DNA of 64,000 nt from Bog-473 sp963821755 (GTDB lineage Bacteria > Actinomycetota > Acidimicrobiia > Acidimicrobiales > RAAP-2). The stretch lies in assembly GCA_963821755.1 (NCBI GenBank), contig CAWGEX010000004.1:248001-312000 (forward strand), written 5' to 3'. How positions within the stretch are numbered: position 1 is the first letter of the stretch; every line of letters starts with the position of its first letter. Positions 1 to 9,987 of this stretch are shown here, piece after piece. The translations under genes and the position numbers were made by a program. The notes below the pieces were generated by a model. It worked only from the letters and a program-made list of their open reading frames with translations, was not told the origin of the DNA and searched no databases.

Positions 1-2
1 AG

Positions 3-1946
3 AGACTGCGCGAGGCTGCCGACCGGGCCCGGGCCCTACGGGGATTCGTCGTGAACCTGATCGATGACCTCGCGCAAGCCGGCGGCGAGCCTCGGCCATG
101 GTCACAGCGAGCCGACTGGGCCCGTCGCCATCTGCGCGCGTTGTTCGGCGGCGAAGGCCGCCGGGCCGCCTGGCCGGTAGCCGAGCAGAAGGCGGCCGAA
201 CGCGTTGATCGGGCCTTGGATCGCCTGTCCGGTCTGGATGCGGTCGAAGAGTCGGTCGACCTCGAGGTGTTTGCCCGCTCGTTGGAACTCGAGCTCGAGG
301 CGGACCTCGGTCGGGTCGGGCGCATGGGCGAAGGGGTGCTGGTCGGATCGGTCAGCATGGGAGTGGGGCTCGACCTCGACCTGGTCGTGGTCCTCGGCTT
401 GGCCGAAGGGTTGTTCCCTTCACCGACCCACGATGATTCGCTCCTCCCCGATCACGAACGGGCGTCGACCGGCAACGAACTGCCTCTCCGCTCCCAGCGC
501 GTCGAGCGCCAGCACCGCCACCTCCTCGCCGTACTCGCCAGCGCATCGCACCAGGTGCTGTGCGTCCCGCGTGGTGACCTGCGCCGCAACATCGAGCGGG
601 TCCCCTCCCGCTGGATCCTGCAGATTGCCAGCGCCATCGCCGGCGAACGGTGGTGGTCGGACGAGCTCCTGGCCGCCAAGCGGGACTGGCTCACCCACGT
701 GGCCTCGTTCGATGCCGGCCTCCGACACATGGCCTTCCCCGCGACCGAGCAGGAGCACCGGCTGCGCGCTCTCATGGCCCAGGGGTCGACCCGGCTGTCT
801 CTCCCGGTGCTGACCGCCACCCGAGATGCGACTCTGGGGGCGGGAGCCGAGGTGGTCACGGCCCGGCGCAGCGACCGCTTCACCCGCTTTGACGGCAACT
901 TGGCCGGCCTCCACCCGCCGTCGCCGGCCGAGCGGGTCACCTCGGCCACCCGGCTGGAGGGGTGGGCGGCGTGTCCATTCGCCTACCTCCTGCGCAACGT
1001 GCTGGGGGTCGACGAGGTCGAGAACCCCGAAGATGAGCTCCAGATCACGCCGCGGGACAAGGGGTCGCTGGTCCACCAAGTCCTCGAAGACTTCATCGGC
1101 GAGGTGCTCAACCGCCCGTCAGCCGCCCAACCGGGCCCGAACGAGCCCTGGTCGGCGTCCGATCGGGCCCGCATGGTCGAGATCGGCGAGCGGGTGTGTG
1201 ACGAGTACGAGGTTCAAGGTCTCACCGGGCGGCCCATCTTCTGGCGCCAGGACAAGAAGCGAATCCTCGCCGACCTGCTGCGGTTCCTCCGGGAGGACTC
1301 CGACGCCCGCCGGAAGGACGGCACCCGGCCTCTGGCCGCCGAGCTGGCCTTCGGGCTGCCCGGCGCAGACCTCGGCACCGTCGCGCTCGACCTGCCCGAT
1401 GGGCGCAGCGTGCAATTCCGAGGCAAAGCCGACCGAGTCGACGTGGTCAGCGATGGCACGCTCAGCGTCGTCGACTACAAGACGGGCAAGGCCGATGACT
1501 TCAGGGGATTGAACGAGGACAATCCCGATGCGCAGGGCCGACGGCTGCAGTTGCCGGTCTACGGCCAGGCCGCTCGCCTCTTCCGAGGAGCACTCCGGAC
1601 GCGGCCGTGCGGGCCGAGTACTGGTTCGTCTCGGCGCGGGGAGGCTTCGAGCGCAGTCGGGTACTCGGTCACGCCCGCCGTGCTGGCGCACGTCGGGGAG
1701 ACCCTCGGGACCGTCGTGAACGGCATCGAGGCTGGCGTCTTTCCCCCTCACCCGACGGCATCGAGCACGACGCCCTGGGTCGAGTGCGCGTTCTGCGATC
1801 CCGACGGCATGGGAGTGGCCGAGCTGCGCCGACAGTTCGAGCGCAAGCAGGCCGATCCGGCCATGGCCACCTTCGTGGACCTCGTCGACCCACTCGAGGA
1901 GGATCCGTCCTCGACGACGAGTCCGAGCGGTCGCCCCGATGCCTGA
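3..1946 (+). CDS. AddB-like helicase/PD-(D/E)XK nuclease, 5'-truncated
   Basis: The reading frame is open to the window edge, so the true start lies upstream. The product resembles the C-terminal half of AddB/RecB-type proteins of double-strand break repair. A degenerate helicase part (VVVLGLAEGLFP, DDSLLPD) is followed by a RecB-family nuclease domain with GKADRVD, SVVDYKTGKADDF and LQLPVYGQAA, the last supplying the Q-x3-Y motif. A cysteine in ACPFAYLLR and a C-x2-C in VECAFCDPDG resemble the Fe-S cysteines of AddB nucleases, but no fourth cysteine follows. Between about 1590 and 1650 two compensating frameshifts are evident: the neighbouring frame reads VRAEYWFVSARGGFER there, which fits the family, while the main frame reads arginine/serine-rich nonsense. 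It overlaps the next gene by 8 bases, suggesting a translationally coupled pair. Confidence 0.75.
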   Translation, partial: RLREAADRARALRGFVVNLIDDLAQAGGEPRPWSQRADWARRHLRALFGGEGRRAAWPVAEQKAAERVDRALDRLSGLDAVEESVDLEVFARSLELELEADLGRVGRMGEGVLVGSVSMGVGLDLDLVVVLGLAEGLFPSPTHDDSLLPDHERASTGNELPLRSQRVERQHRHLLAVLASASHQVLCVPRGDLRRNIERVPSRWILQIASAIAGERWWSDELLAAKRDWLTHVASFDAGLRHMAFPATEQEHRLRALMAQGSTRLSLPVLTATRDATLGAGAEVVTARRSDRFTRFDGNLAGLHPPSPAERVTSATRLEGWAACPFAYLLRNVLGVDEVENPEDELQITPRDKGSLVHQVLEDFIGEVLNRPSAAQPGPNEPWSASDRARMVEIGERVCDEYEVQGLTGRPIFWRQDKKRILADLLRFLREDSDARRKDGTRPLAAELAFGLPGADLGTVALDLPDGRSVQFRGKADRVDVVSDGTLSVVDYKTGKADDFRGLNEDNPDAQGRRLQLPVYGQAARLFRGALRTRPCGPSTGSSRRGEASSAVGYSVTPAVLAHVGETLGTVVNGIEAGVFPPHPTASSTTPWVECAFCDPDGMGVAELRRQFERKQADPAMATFVDLVDPLEEDPSSTTSPSGRPDA

Positions 1947-4900
1947 GCAGGTCACCGCCCCCGAGAACGCTGCGGCCCCCGATCAAGCGGCGCGCGATCG
2001 GATCACCGAGGACCTCGACACCACGCTGTTCGTCGAAGCCGGGGCGGGGTCCGGGCAAGACCTCCGCCCTCGTCGGGCGGGTGCTGGCCCTGGTGAAAGG
2101 TGGACAGGTCGAGCTCCGCCGTGTAGCGGCCATTACGTTTACCGAAAAGGCCGGAGCCGAGCTGCGCGATCGCATCCGGGCGGGACTCGAGAAGGCGGCC
2201 GAGGCCGATCCCCAAGGCGAGGTCGGGAAGCGCTGCCGGGTGGCCCTGGACCAGCTCGACGGGGCGGCCATCGGCACGCTGCACTCCTTTGCCCAGCGCC
2301 TGCTCTCCGAACACCCGGTGGAGGCCGGCCTCCCGCCCCGGGTCGAGGTACTCGACGAGGTCAGTTCGACGGTCGCCTTCGACGCCCGCTGGTCGTCATT
2401 TCGCGATCAACTCCTGGCCGACCCCTCAGCTCGAGCGGACCGTGCTGCTCCTCTTCGCCGCCGGCGTCCGGCCCACGCGCCCTGCAGTCGCTGGCCGAGG
2501 CCTTCGACGACAACTGGGACCTGGTCCAGGAGCGGGTACCCGAGGCAGCCCCCGAACCCCCAGCCGGTTCGTGACCTCTTCGCTCTCCGCCGTGGCGGCC
2601 ATTCGCGCATGTCTGTGGCGAGCCGTGCGGCGACCCTGGCGACAAACTACGGGAGCGGCTCGACGAGATCGCCACCCGGATGGGCGAGTTGGCGGCCATC
2701 GAAGATGAGCTCGACCTGCTCGAGGCCCTCGGACCGCAGGCCGATCCCGAAGTTGCCCAGCTTCAAGGTCGGAGGCATAGGGAAGAAGGCCTCCTGGGAC
2801 TGCGACCTGGATGATCTCAGGGCCCGCATCGGCGAAGCGGGTGAGGGGCTGGAAGCCGTGCGGGCCGAGGTCTCCAATGCGTGCGCACGTCGACTCGGCA
2901 GCGCCATCCGCCGATTCACCTTGTCGAGCGCGGCGGCCCGGCAGGGTGCGGGCCAGTTGGAATTCCACGATCTGCTCGTCCTGGCCCGGGCCTTGTTGCG
3001 TGACGCCGTTCACGGCCCGGCCGTGCGGGCTGCCCTGCACGAGCGCTATGACCGGCTGCTGCTCGATGAGTTCCAGGACACCGACCCGATCCAGATCGAA
3101 CTGGCTGTGCGCATCGCCGCGGCCGACCCGCGCGAGCCCGTCGGCGGGCAGCGAACCGTGGGACCGGGTGGACGTCGCCCCCGGTCACCTCTTCGTCGTG
3201 GGCGATCCCAAGCAATCGATCTACCGCTTCCGCCGGGCCGACATCTCCACGTTCCTCAGGGCGGCCGAACGCTTCGGGTCCGATGGCGGCGGCGTGGTCG
3301 AGCTCACGGCCAACTTCCGGACCGTGAAACCGATCATCGACTGGGTCAACCACACCTTCGCCGCCCTCATGAGCGAGCCGACCGACGTCACCATGCCGGT
3401 CGACTCGCAGCCCGCGTACCTGGCCCTGGAGGCGACCCGGCCCGCTCCCCGCACCGGGCCCGCGCTGGCGGTCCTCGGCCGCCACGAACACCCTCAGGGC
3501 ACCACGGCGGACGACCTCCGTACGGCCGAAGCGCGGCGAGGTCGCCGCCGCGGTCACCCGCGTGATGGACGAAGGGTGGGAGGTGAGCAACGACCAACGA
3601 CCAACACCGACGGCGCCTGGCGGCCGGCCCGACTCGGGGACATCACCGTGTTGGTGCCGGCGCGCACCTCCCTCCCCTTCCTCGAGGACGCCTTCGACCA
3701 GGCCGGTATCGCCTTTCGGGCTGAGACCAGTTCGCTGGTCTACGCCAGCCGGGCGGTACGCGACCTGCTCATGGTGCTCCGGGCCGTCGACGATCCGACC
3801 AACTCCCTCCACACCGTCTCCGCGTTGCGCACGCCGCTGCTGGGGTGCGGCGACGACGACCTGTTCCGGTTCAAGTGGGAGCGCAAGGGGCGCTGGAGTT
3901 ACCTGGCCGACCAGCCCGACACCGTGCCCACCGATGACCCGGTTCGGGCCGGCCTGAGCTACCTGCGCGCCCTGTACGACCAACGCACCTGGTTGGCCCC
4001 CTCCGAGTTGCTCGGATCCATCGTCCGTGATCGCCGGGCCATGGAACTCGGGCTTCGCCGAGGGGCGGCCCCGCGACGTGTGGCGGCGACTTCGCTTCGT
4101 GACCGACCAGGCTCGGGCCTGGAGCGAGGCCACCGGTGGCAACCTGCGCCAGTACCTGCAGTGGGTGACGGCGCAAACAGCCGAAGGCGCTCGGGTGACC
4201 GAGTCGATCCTGCCCGAGAGTGACGACGATGCCGTGCGCATCCTGACCATCCACGGAGCCAAGGGCCTGGAGTTCCCGATCACGATCGTGTCGGGGATGT
4301 CGACGGCACCATCGGGACGACGCGCACCCGCCGAGGTGGTCTTTCCCGCCACCGGGGGCGTCGGCTACAGGTTCGGCAACAAGGTCCGCACGGACGACTA
4401 CGTGGACTGGGCGCCGATCGACGAACAGATGGGTCTCCACGAGCGGATCCGCCTGATGTACGTGGCGTGCACCCGGGCGCGTGACCACCTGATCGTGTCC
4501 CTGCACCGCAAGGCCCGAGCCAAGCCGCCGAGCCCCAGGTCGCGCACCAATGCCGAGCTGCTGCTCGATGGCATGGGCGACGTGGTCGACGACCTCCCGG
4601 ACGGCGGCGGCGACCCTGGACGTGCTTCGTCCGGCCGTCGTGACGTCTCCTTTGCCCCCGCCGCCCTTCGCCCAATGGGCGGCGGAGCGAACGGATGCGC
4701 TCTTGGCGGGCCGCTCGTCCCACCACGGTGGCCGCCACCGCGCTGACCGATGAGGGGTCGCCCGACAGCGAGGGAGAGCCCGACCCCGGCCTGCGCAAGC
4801 GACCCCGGGATCTCGACCTCCCCCCGTGGCTCAAGGGCCGCTACGGAACGGCCGTGGGGCGGGCCGTGCACGGGGTGCTGCAGACCATCGACCTGGCCAG

Positions 4901-5377
4901 CGGGGCCGGTCTCGACGAGGCGCGTCGCGGCCCAGTGCGAGGCTGAGGCCGTACCGGACCGGGCCGGTGACGTGCGCAGACTCGTCCTCCAGGCGCTGGG
5001 GTCACCGTCGGTGGTGGCGGCTGCCGGTTCGCCGCACTGGCGGGAGATCTACGCCTGCACCCCCGTCGACGGACGACTGCTCGAGGGGTACATCGACCTT
5101 CTGTACCGTGGCCCCGACGGTCTGGTCGTGGTGGACTACAAGACGGCGGCCACCTCTGATCCCGATGCGCTCGACCGTCGGGTCGAGGGGTACCGGCATC
5201 CAGGGGGCTTCGTACGCCCTGACCGTCAGCGCCTCAACCGCAGAGCCGGTCACCCGGGTGACGTTCCTGTTTCTCACCCCGGATGGCGCCATCGAGCGCC
5301 ATCTCACCGACCTTGCGGCGTCGGTGGGAGAGGTACGCCGTTTGGTGACCGCCGGTGAAGAGGCCGTCACCGACTGA
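1939..5377 (+). pseudogene. UvrD/AddA-type helicase-nuclease, multiply frameshifted
   Basis: Pieces in all three frames line up in order as one AddA/RecB-like superfamily 1 helicase with a C-terminal nuclease. Walker A reads GAGSG, then, after a +1 shift in a G run near 2055, GKTSALVGRVLALVKGG. Next come motif Ia (AAITFTEKAGAELRDRI), Walker B (LLLDEFQDTDPIQIEL, about 3058), motif III (GDPKQSIYRFRRADI, about 3200), motif IV (LTANFRT), motif V (LTIHGAKGLEFP, about 4245), motif VI (LMYVACTRARDHLIV) and the nuclease motif (LVVVDYKTAA, about 5130). Shifts are needed near 2055, 2425, 2475, 2745, 3140, 3530, 3610, 4050, 4615, 4720, 4920 and 5205. All motifs are preserved between shifts, so base-calling indels are as plausible as a decayed gene. 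As written it cannot make a full-length protein. Confidence 0.8.
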
Positions 5378-5465
5378 GTTCAGAAGGCCGGCTGACGTCG
5401 GAGGTCGGCGGGCAGGCCTCTCACTTGCGCCCCGCCATCACTACGGCCAGGGCGGCCGATTCGCC

Positions 5466-6875
5466 CTACGGAAATGACCGCGCGAAGAACTCGACCGGTG
5501 GTTCTTCGTCGTCCTCGTCCGCCGAGAGCTCCACGGCCTGGAGCAGACGCGGAGCCGTCTCAATGGGTGTGAGCTCGGCGAATCCTTCAGCTTCGTTGCC
5601 GACCACGCCGAGCTCGGGGAACTTGCGGGCCGTGACGAGCACCCGCGACTCCAGCGATCCGATGGCCTTGTTGTAGGCCCCCACGCTGGAGGTCAGGCTG
5701 CGCTGCAGTGTCTGCAGGTGCGTGGTCATCATGCGCAACCGGTCGTAGAGCTCGGCACCCAACGCCTGCACTTGCCGCGCGTTGTCGGCCAGGGTCTCCT
5801 GGCGCCACCCGAAGGCGGCGGCGCGCAGCACGGCGATGAGGAGTGTGGGCGTGGTCAGGAGCACGTTGTTGGCCATGGCGTGTTCCTGCAAGGTGGGATC
5901 GGACTCGTAGGCGGCCGACAGCAGTTGGTCACCGGGTATGAAGGCCACCACCTGTTGGGGAGCCTGACCGAACTGCTTCCAGTACTCCTTCTTCGACAGT
6001 TGATCGACGTGGGTCCGCAGTTGCCGGGCGTGGGCCATCTGGTGGGTGCGACGCTCCTCGTCGTCGTCGGCGTCGATGAGTTTGAGAAAGGCATCGAGGG
6101 GAACCTTGGCGTCGACCACGATCTCCCCGCCCCCCGGAAGGTGGACGATCATGTCCGGGCGCAGACGACCATCGTCGGAGTTGGTCGACACCTGCTCGTC
6201 GAAGTCGCAGTGCTCCAGCATCCCGGCCATCTCCACGACCCGGCGGAGCTGGATCTCCCCCCAACGACCCCTCGTCTGTGGTGACCGAAGGGCCGTGACC
6301 AGATTGCGTGTCTCCTTCTGCAACTGCTCGTTGCCCACGGTCAGCTGGGCCACTTTCTCTTTCAGCCCCTCGTAGGCGCCCTTGCGCTCCACCTCGATCT
6401 CTTTGAGGCCCAGTTCGTAGCGGGCCAAGGTCTCGCTCAACGGGTCGAGGAGTTGCGCAATGGCCTGCTGGCGCTGGGTCAGATCCCCTTGGGCCGCCGT
6501 CTGCGCCTGGCCGAGTTTGGTCTCGGCCAGGGCGAGAAACTGCTCGTTGTTCTTCTGCAGCGCCTCGGCCGAGAGTTCGGCGAACGTTCCGGCCAGGCGC
6601 TGGCGCTCCTGCTCGGTCCGGGTGCGGTCGTCCTCGGCCGATCGGCGCAGAAAGTCCAGTTCAGACGCCACAACGGCCCGGGCGGTCTCGGCCGCGGCAG
6701 CAGCGCAGGTGGCCACCTGCAGCTGCGAACTCAACTCGGCGGCGGCGGCCTGCGCGTCGCCCAATCGGGCCTCGGCCGTCCTGGCCTGGGCGTTGACCCT
6801 GGCCAGGCGGACCACGTGCACGGCGAGGCCCAGCACCAACCCCGCCACGACTCCAATGGCAATTCCGATGATCAC
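5466..6875 (-). CDS. rmuC: RmuC-family DNA recombination protein
   Basis: A 469-residue RmuC homologue. RmuC proteins are thought to act as structure-specific nucleases limiting inversions at short inverted repeats; the mechanism is not settled. Residues 1-23 form one membrane segment (VIIGIAIGVVAGLVLGLAVH), about 25-190 a long Ala/Gln/Glu-rich coiled coil, and about 200-400 the RmuC core (GRWGEIQLRRVVEMAGM, IVVDAKVPLDAFLKL, VAFIPGDQLLSAA). The acidic tail ends EEPPVEFFARSFP. I chose GTG at 6875 rather than upstream codons because a TACGCT -10 box lies six bases before it, and any longer start would run toward the divergent phoU. It sits beside the AddAB-like pair, also a recombination function. 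Confidence 0.88.
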   Translation of the reverse strand: MIIGIAIGVVAGLVLGLAVHVVRLARVNAQARTAEARLGDAQAAAAELSSQLQVATCAAAAAETARAVVASELDFLRRSAEDDRTRTEQERQRLAGTFAELSAEALQKNNEQFLALAETKLGQAQTAAQGDLTQRQQAIAQLLDPLSETLARYELGLKEIEVERKGAYEGLKEKVAQLTVGNEQLQKETRNLVTALRSPQTRGRWGEIQLRRVVEMAGMLEHCDFDEQVSTNSDDGRLRPDMIVHLPGGGEIVVDAKVPLDAFLKLIDADDDEERRTHQMAHARQLRTHVDQLSKKEYWKQFGQAPQQVVAFIPGDQLLSAAYESDPTLQEHAMANNVLLTTPTLLIAVLRAAAFGWRQETLADNARQVQALGAELYDRLRMMTTHLQTLQRSLTSSVGAYNKAIGSLESRVLVTARKFPELGVVGNEAEGFAELTPIETAPRLLQAVELSADEDDEEPPVEFFARSFP

Positions 6876-6965
6876 GAGCCCAGCGTAACTGGGGGGTGTA
6901 TCGCGAACGGGGACGTGTCGCGGCCCGCTGAAATCCCCCGCGGGCGAGCCGGTAGCGTGGCATTG
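6876..6965. promoter_or_regulatory. Divergent rmuC/phoU promoter region, leaderless -10 boxes
   Basis: A 90-base region between two start codons. On the minus strand TACGCT (6882-6887) is six bases from the rmuC GTG; on the plus strand TAGCGT (6953-6958) is seven bases from the phoU ATG. Neither gene has a Shine-Dalgarno sequence, consistent with leaderless mRNAs. I see no 11-bp PHO repeats here. Confidence 0.55.
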
Positions 6966-7715
6966 ATGGCGTTTCGCATTGGTGGGACCACCCAGCGTGT
7001 GTGGGGCAACGAGGAGGACTCGGACTCCCGACCCGTGTCCGGGCCCTTGGTGATGGAGCAGCCCCTGTGGCCCACCATCCCCCAGCCCCATGAGGTGGAC
7101 CGGTTGTTCGCCCAGGTGTTCGCCCTGGTCGGGGAGGGCATCGCCGGCGCCACCCATGCCCTGCTGGCTGGCGATCGACAGGCGGCCAAAGAACTGGTCC
7201 AGCGCGATGAGGTGATCGACCGCATCATCAGCGAGATCTCCCAAACGGTGCAGCATGAGCTGGTCCACGGCGAGACCACGGCCGAAGACCGGCGGGAGCT
7301 GGTGGCCATCTTGCGCATGCTCCCCGATATGGAGCGCAACGGGGACCTGGCCGAGCACATCGCCCGGCGGGCCGCCCGTGGATTGGGTGCCGAGATGTCC
7401 GCCCGGAGCCGTGGCTTGGTCGAGCGCATGGGAGAGGTGGCGACGACCATCTGGCGCAGCACGGCCGATGCCTTTGCCGAGCGCTCCGCCTCAGCGGCCA
7501 ATCAGGTGGACGATCTCGACGATGAGTTGGATGACCTCCACGTCACGCTCACCGCCGAGCTCGTGGCCGGGACCATGCCGTTGCCGGTGGCCATCGAGCT
7601 GGCCATGGTGGCCCGGTTCTATGAGCGTTTCGGCGATCATGCCGTGAACCTGGCCCGGCGCATGTCCGCGTTGGTCATCGGCGGTCCGGAGCCCGCGACG
7701 TCAGGAGCGGACTGA
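6966..7715 (+). CDS. phoU: Phosphate signalling protein PhoU
   Basis: A 249-residue PhoU, a helical protein that links Pst transporter state to the PhoR/SenX3-type sensor kinase and represses the pho regulon when phosphate is ample. Two PhoU helical repeats are visible: VDRLFAQVFALVGEGIAGAT near residue 40, and the second beginning near residue 135. Each carries an E/D-rich metal-binding helix (LRMLPDMERNGDLAEHIARR and MVARFYERFGDHAVNLARR). The first ~35 residues are a non-conserved extension. It is leaderless (TAGCGT seven bases upstream) and stands alone, far from both pst operons. Its stop is five bases from the convergent asd stop. Confidence 0.92.
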   Translation: MAFRIGGTTQRVWGNEEDSDSRPVSGPLVMEQPLWPTIPQPHEVDRLFAQVFALVGEGIAGATHALLAGDRQAAKELVQRDEVIDRIISEISQTVQHELVHGETTAEDRRELVAILRMLPDMERNGDLAEHIARRAARGLGAEMSARSRGLVERMGEVATTIWRSTADAFAERSASAANQVDDLDDELDDLHVTLTAELVAGTMPLPVAIELAMVARFYERFGDHAVNLARRMSALVIGGPEPATSGAD

Positions 7716-7720
7716 CGCGC

Positions 7721-8746
7721 TCAGGCGCGCCCGGCCGCCATGAGCTCGGCGATCTGTACCACGTTGAGGGCCGCGCCCTTGCGGAGATTGTCCCCGGCGA
7801 CGAAGAAGGCCAGCGAGTGGGGTGCCCCCTGGGCCCGCCGTAGCCGCCCCACGTAGGCCACATCACCCCCGGCCGCCATGAGCGGGGTCGGGAGTTCAGC
7901 GAGCACGACGCCGGGCGCGGCCGACAGGACCTCGGTGGCCCGCTCCACCGAGAGCTCCCGGTCGAACTCGGCCACAATGGCCGCCGAGTGGCCGGTGAAG
8001 ACCGGCACCCGCACGCAGGTGCAGGTCACCGCCAGGTCGGGAAGGCCGAGGATCTTCCGGCTCTCGTTGCGGTATTTCTGTTCCTCGTCCGTTTCGAGCG
8101 ACCCGTCGTCGACGATGGTGAATTGCAGTGGGAGCACGTTGTGGGCGATGGGCGCCTGATAGACCGAATACGGCGGGTAGTCCACCGCCGCTCCGTCGAA
8201 CGTGAGGTCCGACGCCCGGTCGACGGTCTTGGCCAGCTGCTCGGCCAGCTCGCGCACCGCCTCCACCCCGCCGCCCGAGACCGCTTGATAGGTGGAGATG
8301 ATGAGGCGGTTGAGCCCGGCCGCGTCATGAAGCGGCTTGAGCACCGGTATGGCCACCATCGTCGTGCAGTTCGGGTTGGCCACGATGCCCTTGGGGATGG
8401 AGGCCAAGGCATCGGCGTTGGCCTCGGGCACCACGAGCGGCACCTCGGGATCCATACGCCAGGCCGATGAATTGTCGATCACGAGCGCCCCGGCTTCGGC
8501 CAGGCGGGGCGCCAGGACCCGGGACACCGCAGCCGGGGCGGAGCACAGAGCCAGGTCGATCCCGGAGAGGTCGGCCTCCGCGGCGTCCTCAACGAGGATG
8601 TCGCGATCGCCCCAGGGCAGCATGGTCCCGGCCGAGCGGGCGGAGGCCAGATAGCGCATCTCGTCGACCGGGAAGTTGCGCTCGGCCAGGATCGCGCGCA
8701 GGACTACGCCCACCTGCCCGGTGGCACCGACAATGGCGACTCTCAT
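7721..8746 (-). CDS. asd: Aspartate-semialdehyde dehydrogenase
   Basis: A 341-residue Asd that makes L-aspartate 4-semialdehyde from aspartyl phosphate with NADPH, the branch point for lysine/diaminopimelate, threonine and methionine. The N-terminal Rossmann motif is VAIVGATGQVG, the catalytic cysteine lies in ANPNCTTMVAIPVLKPL, the substrate loop is SSAWRMDPEVPLVVPEAN, and YQAVSGGG plus GHSAAIVAEF complete the family signature. Length is normal. A TAAACT box lies six bases before the ATG, so the transcript is probably leaderless. The usual lysC partner is not adjacent. Confidence 0.95.
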   Translation of the reverse strand: MRVAIVGATGQVGVVLRAILAERNFPVDEMRYLASARSAGTMLPWGDRDILVEDAAEADLSGIDLALCSAPAAVSRVLAPRLAEAGALVIDNSSAWRMDPEVPLVVPEANADALASIPKGIVANPNCTTMVAIPVLKPLHDAAGLNRLIISTYQAVSGGGVEAVRELAEQLAKTVDRASDLTFDGAAVDYPPYSVYQAPIAHNVLPLQFTIVDDGSLETDEEQKYRNESRKILGLPDLAVTCTCVRVPVFTGHSAAIVAEFDRELSVERATEVLSAAPGVVLAELPTPLMAAGGDVAYVGRLRRAQGAPHSLAFFVAGDNLRKGAALNVVQIAELMAAGRA

Positions 8747-8918
8747 CTCGACAGTTTACGAGCCGGCCGGACGGTGGCCGGCATGCACCGATGGAGAGCA
8801 CCATCGGGAGGCAGTGGTGATGAGCACGTTCATCTGCAGTCCTGTCCTCCGAATTCGGGGGCCACCGTTCAGGGACCTGGCCACGGCGGCAGCTTCTCGA
8901 ACTGGCAAGATGGAACGG

Positions 8919-9362
8919 ATGATCACCACGCCGGGCTGCGCGCGCGCCCTCATCGTCGGCCCGGTCTTGGCCATCATGGTGGCCGGCTGCACATCCGGAC
9001 ACGGTGGGGCGTCGACCACGTCCACGACGCGCAAGGCGCCGGCCACTACCACCACTACCGTCGCTCTTCCGGCGGCGCCCCAACCCAGTGCAGAAGCGGC
9101 GGCGTCCGCACTGGTCTCGAGCTGGGCCTCGGGCAACCGGCCCCAGGCCCTCTCAGTGGCCACACCAGCGGTCGTGGCAACCCTCTTTGCCGCGCCGTAC
9201 ACCGCCGGCCTGGCCATCGACCGAGGGTGCAACTCCAACGTTCCCATCGTGTGCACGTTCGGGCCGCCGGGTGGGAGCCCTCCGACCGACCCGCTGTACG
9301 AGCTCGGCGCCACGGCTCTCCCCAACGGGTGGTACATCAGCTCCGTCCAGATCGACAATTGA
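8919..9362 (+). CDS. Small putative lipoprotein
   Basis: A 147-residue secreted protein of unknown function. A short signal sequence ends in a lipobox, MVAGC, predicting lipid attachment at the cysteine near residue 20. A Thr/Ser-rich linker (TTSTTRKAPATTTTTV) leads to a ~100-residue globular part with a CNSNVPIVC cysteine pair and a C-terminal NGWYISSVQIDN. I prefer ATG 8919 because CAAGAT lies seven bases upstream; an in-frame ATG at 8910 is the alternative. It is divergent from asd. No family recognised. Confidence 0.6.
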   Translation: MITTPGCARALIVGPVLAIMVAGCTSGHGGASTTSTTRKAPATTTTTVALPAAPQPSAEAAASALVSSWASGNRPQALSVATPAVVATLFAAPYTAGLAIDRGCNSNVPIVCTFGPPGGSPPTDPLYELGATALPNGWYISSVQIDN

Positions 9363-9486
9363 CGGACCACCGGACGAGATCACCCGCACGTCATCCTTCC
9401 TTCACGTTCTGATCACCTCAACGTCACACGGCCGGGCAATTCTGCCGTTTTCACCGGCGCGCCGACCGGTGCGCCCATAGGGTTGG

Positions 9487-9510
9487 GCGGAAGACGCTCT
9501 CGTCTTCCGC
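9487..9510 (+). promoter_or_regulatory. Perfect 10-bp hairpin upstream of 9550 gene
   Basis: GCGGAAGACG, loop CTCT, CGTCTTCCGC. It lies about 40 bases before the start codon at 9550 and has no T tract, so it could be a 5' leader stem, an operator or a U-less terminator of the lipoprotein gene. The rest of 9363-9549 shows only the Shine-Dalgarno AAAGGAGGAGG. Confidence 0.45.
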
Positions 9511-9549
9511 TGCGAATCGGGTCCGTATCCAAAGGAGGAGGGAACCGCA

Positions 9550-9978
9550 ATGACGTCGACGCCGGACGGTTGGTTCCAGGACCCATTCGCCCTCCACGAG
9601 GCGCGCTACATCTCTCACGGCAAGGCCACCAAACTGGTGCGCGACGGAACCAGCGAGTCGTACGACCCGCCACCCACCGAAGTGATCGCCGCTGACGTGC
9701 TGCAGGCGGCTCCATCCCATGCCAGTGCCGAAGATCGCCCCCAATGGGTTTCTCAGGGCCAGGAATTCGAGCGGCAATGGCAAGGGGGCGACGGGGACGG
9801 CGGCGGGTCCCCCGTGCCCGAAGAGAACATGGTCGACCAGTTGATCATCCCGGTGCTGACGCCCCTGCCTTCCCAGCGCAATCCCGGGCGCGGAGCCCCG
9901 AGACGGATCCTCCCCACGTTGGTCTTCCTGCTGGTCGTGGGCGGCATCGGCGCCTTGTTCGCCTTTGGAGCTCTCTGA
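9550..9978 (+). CDS. DUF2510-like tail-anchored membrane protein
   Basis: A 142-residue protein of unknown function with a strong Shine-Dalgarno (AAGGAGGAGG). Residues 5-32 (GWFQDPFALHEARYISHGK) resemble the short W-Y-x-D-P module of DUF2510 proteins, but the usual WWDG core is replaced. A hydrophilic acidic middle is followed by one C-terminal membrane helix (ILPTLVFLLVVGGIGALFAF), so the bulk should be cytoplasmic with a tail anchor. The next gene begins nine bases later and repeats the N-terminal module, so the two look like a duplicated pair. They converge on the sortase gene. Confidence 0.65.
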   Translation: MTSTPDGWFQDPFALHEARYISHGKATKLVRDGTSESYDPPPTEVIAADVLQAAPSHASAEDRPQWVSQGQEFERQWQGGDGDGGGSPVPEENMVDQLIIPVLTPLPSQRNPGRGAPRRILPTLVFLLVVGGIGALFAFGAL

Positions 9979-9987
9979 GGGAATGGT

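Noticed and set aside
1939..5377. Programmed ribosomal frameshifting in the helicase gene
   Set aside because: A dozen shifts in both directions without common slippery sites cannot be programmed; error or decay fits better.
9363..9549. Riboswitch before the 9550 gene
   Set aside because: Only one simple hairpin is present; I could not match any known riboswitch core, and the downstream gene has no metabolic role to support it.
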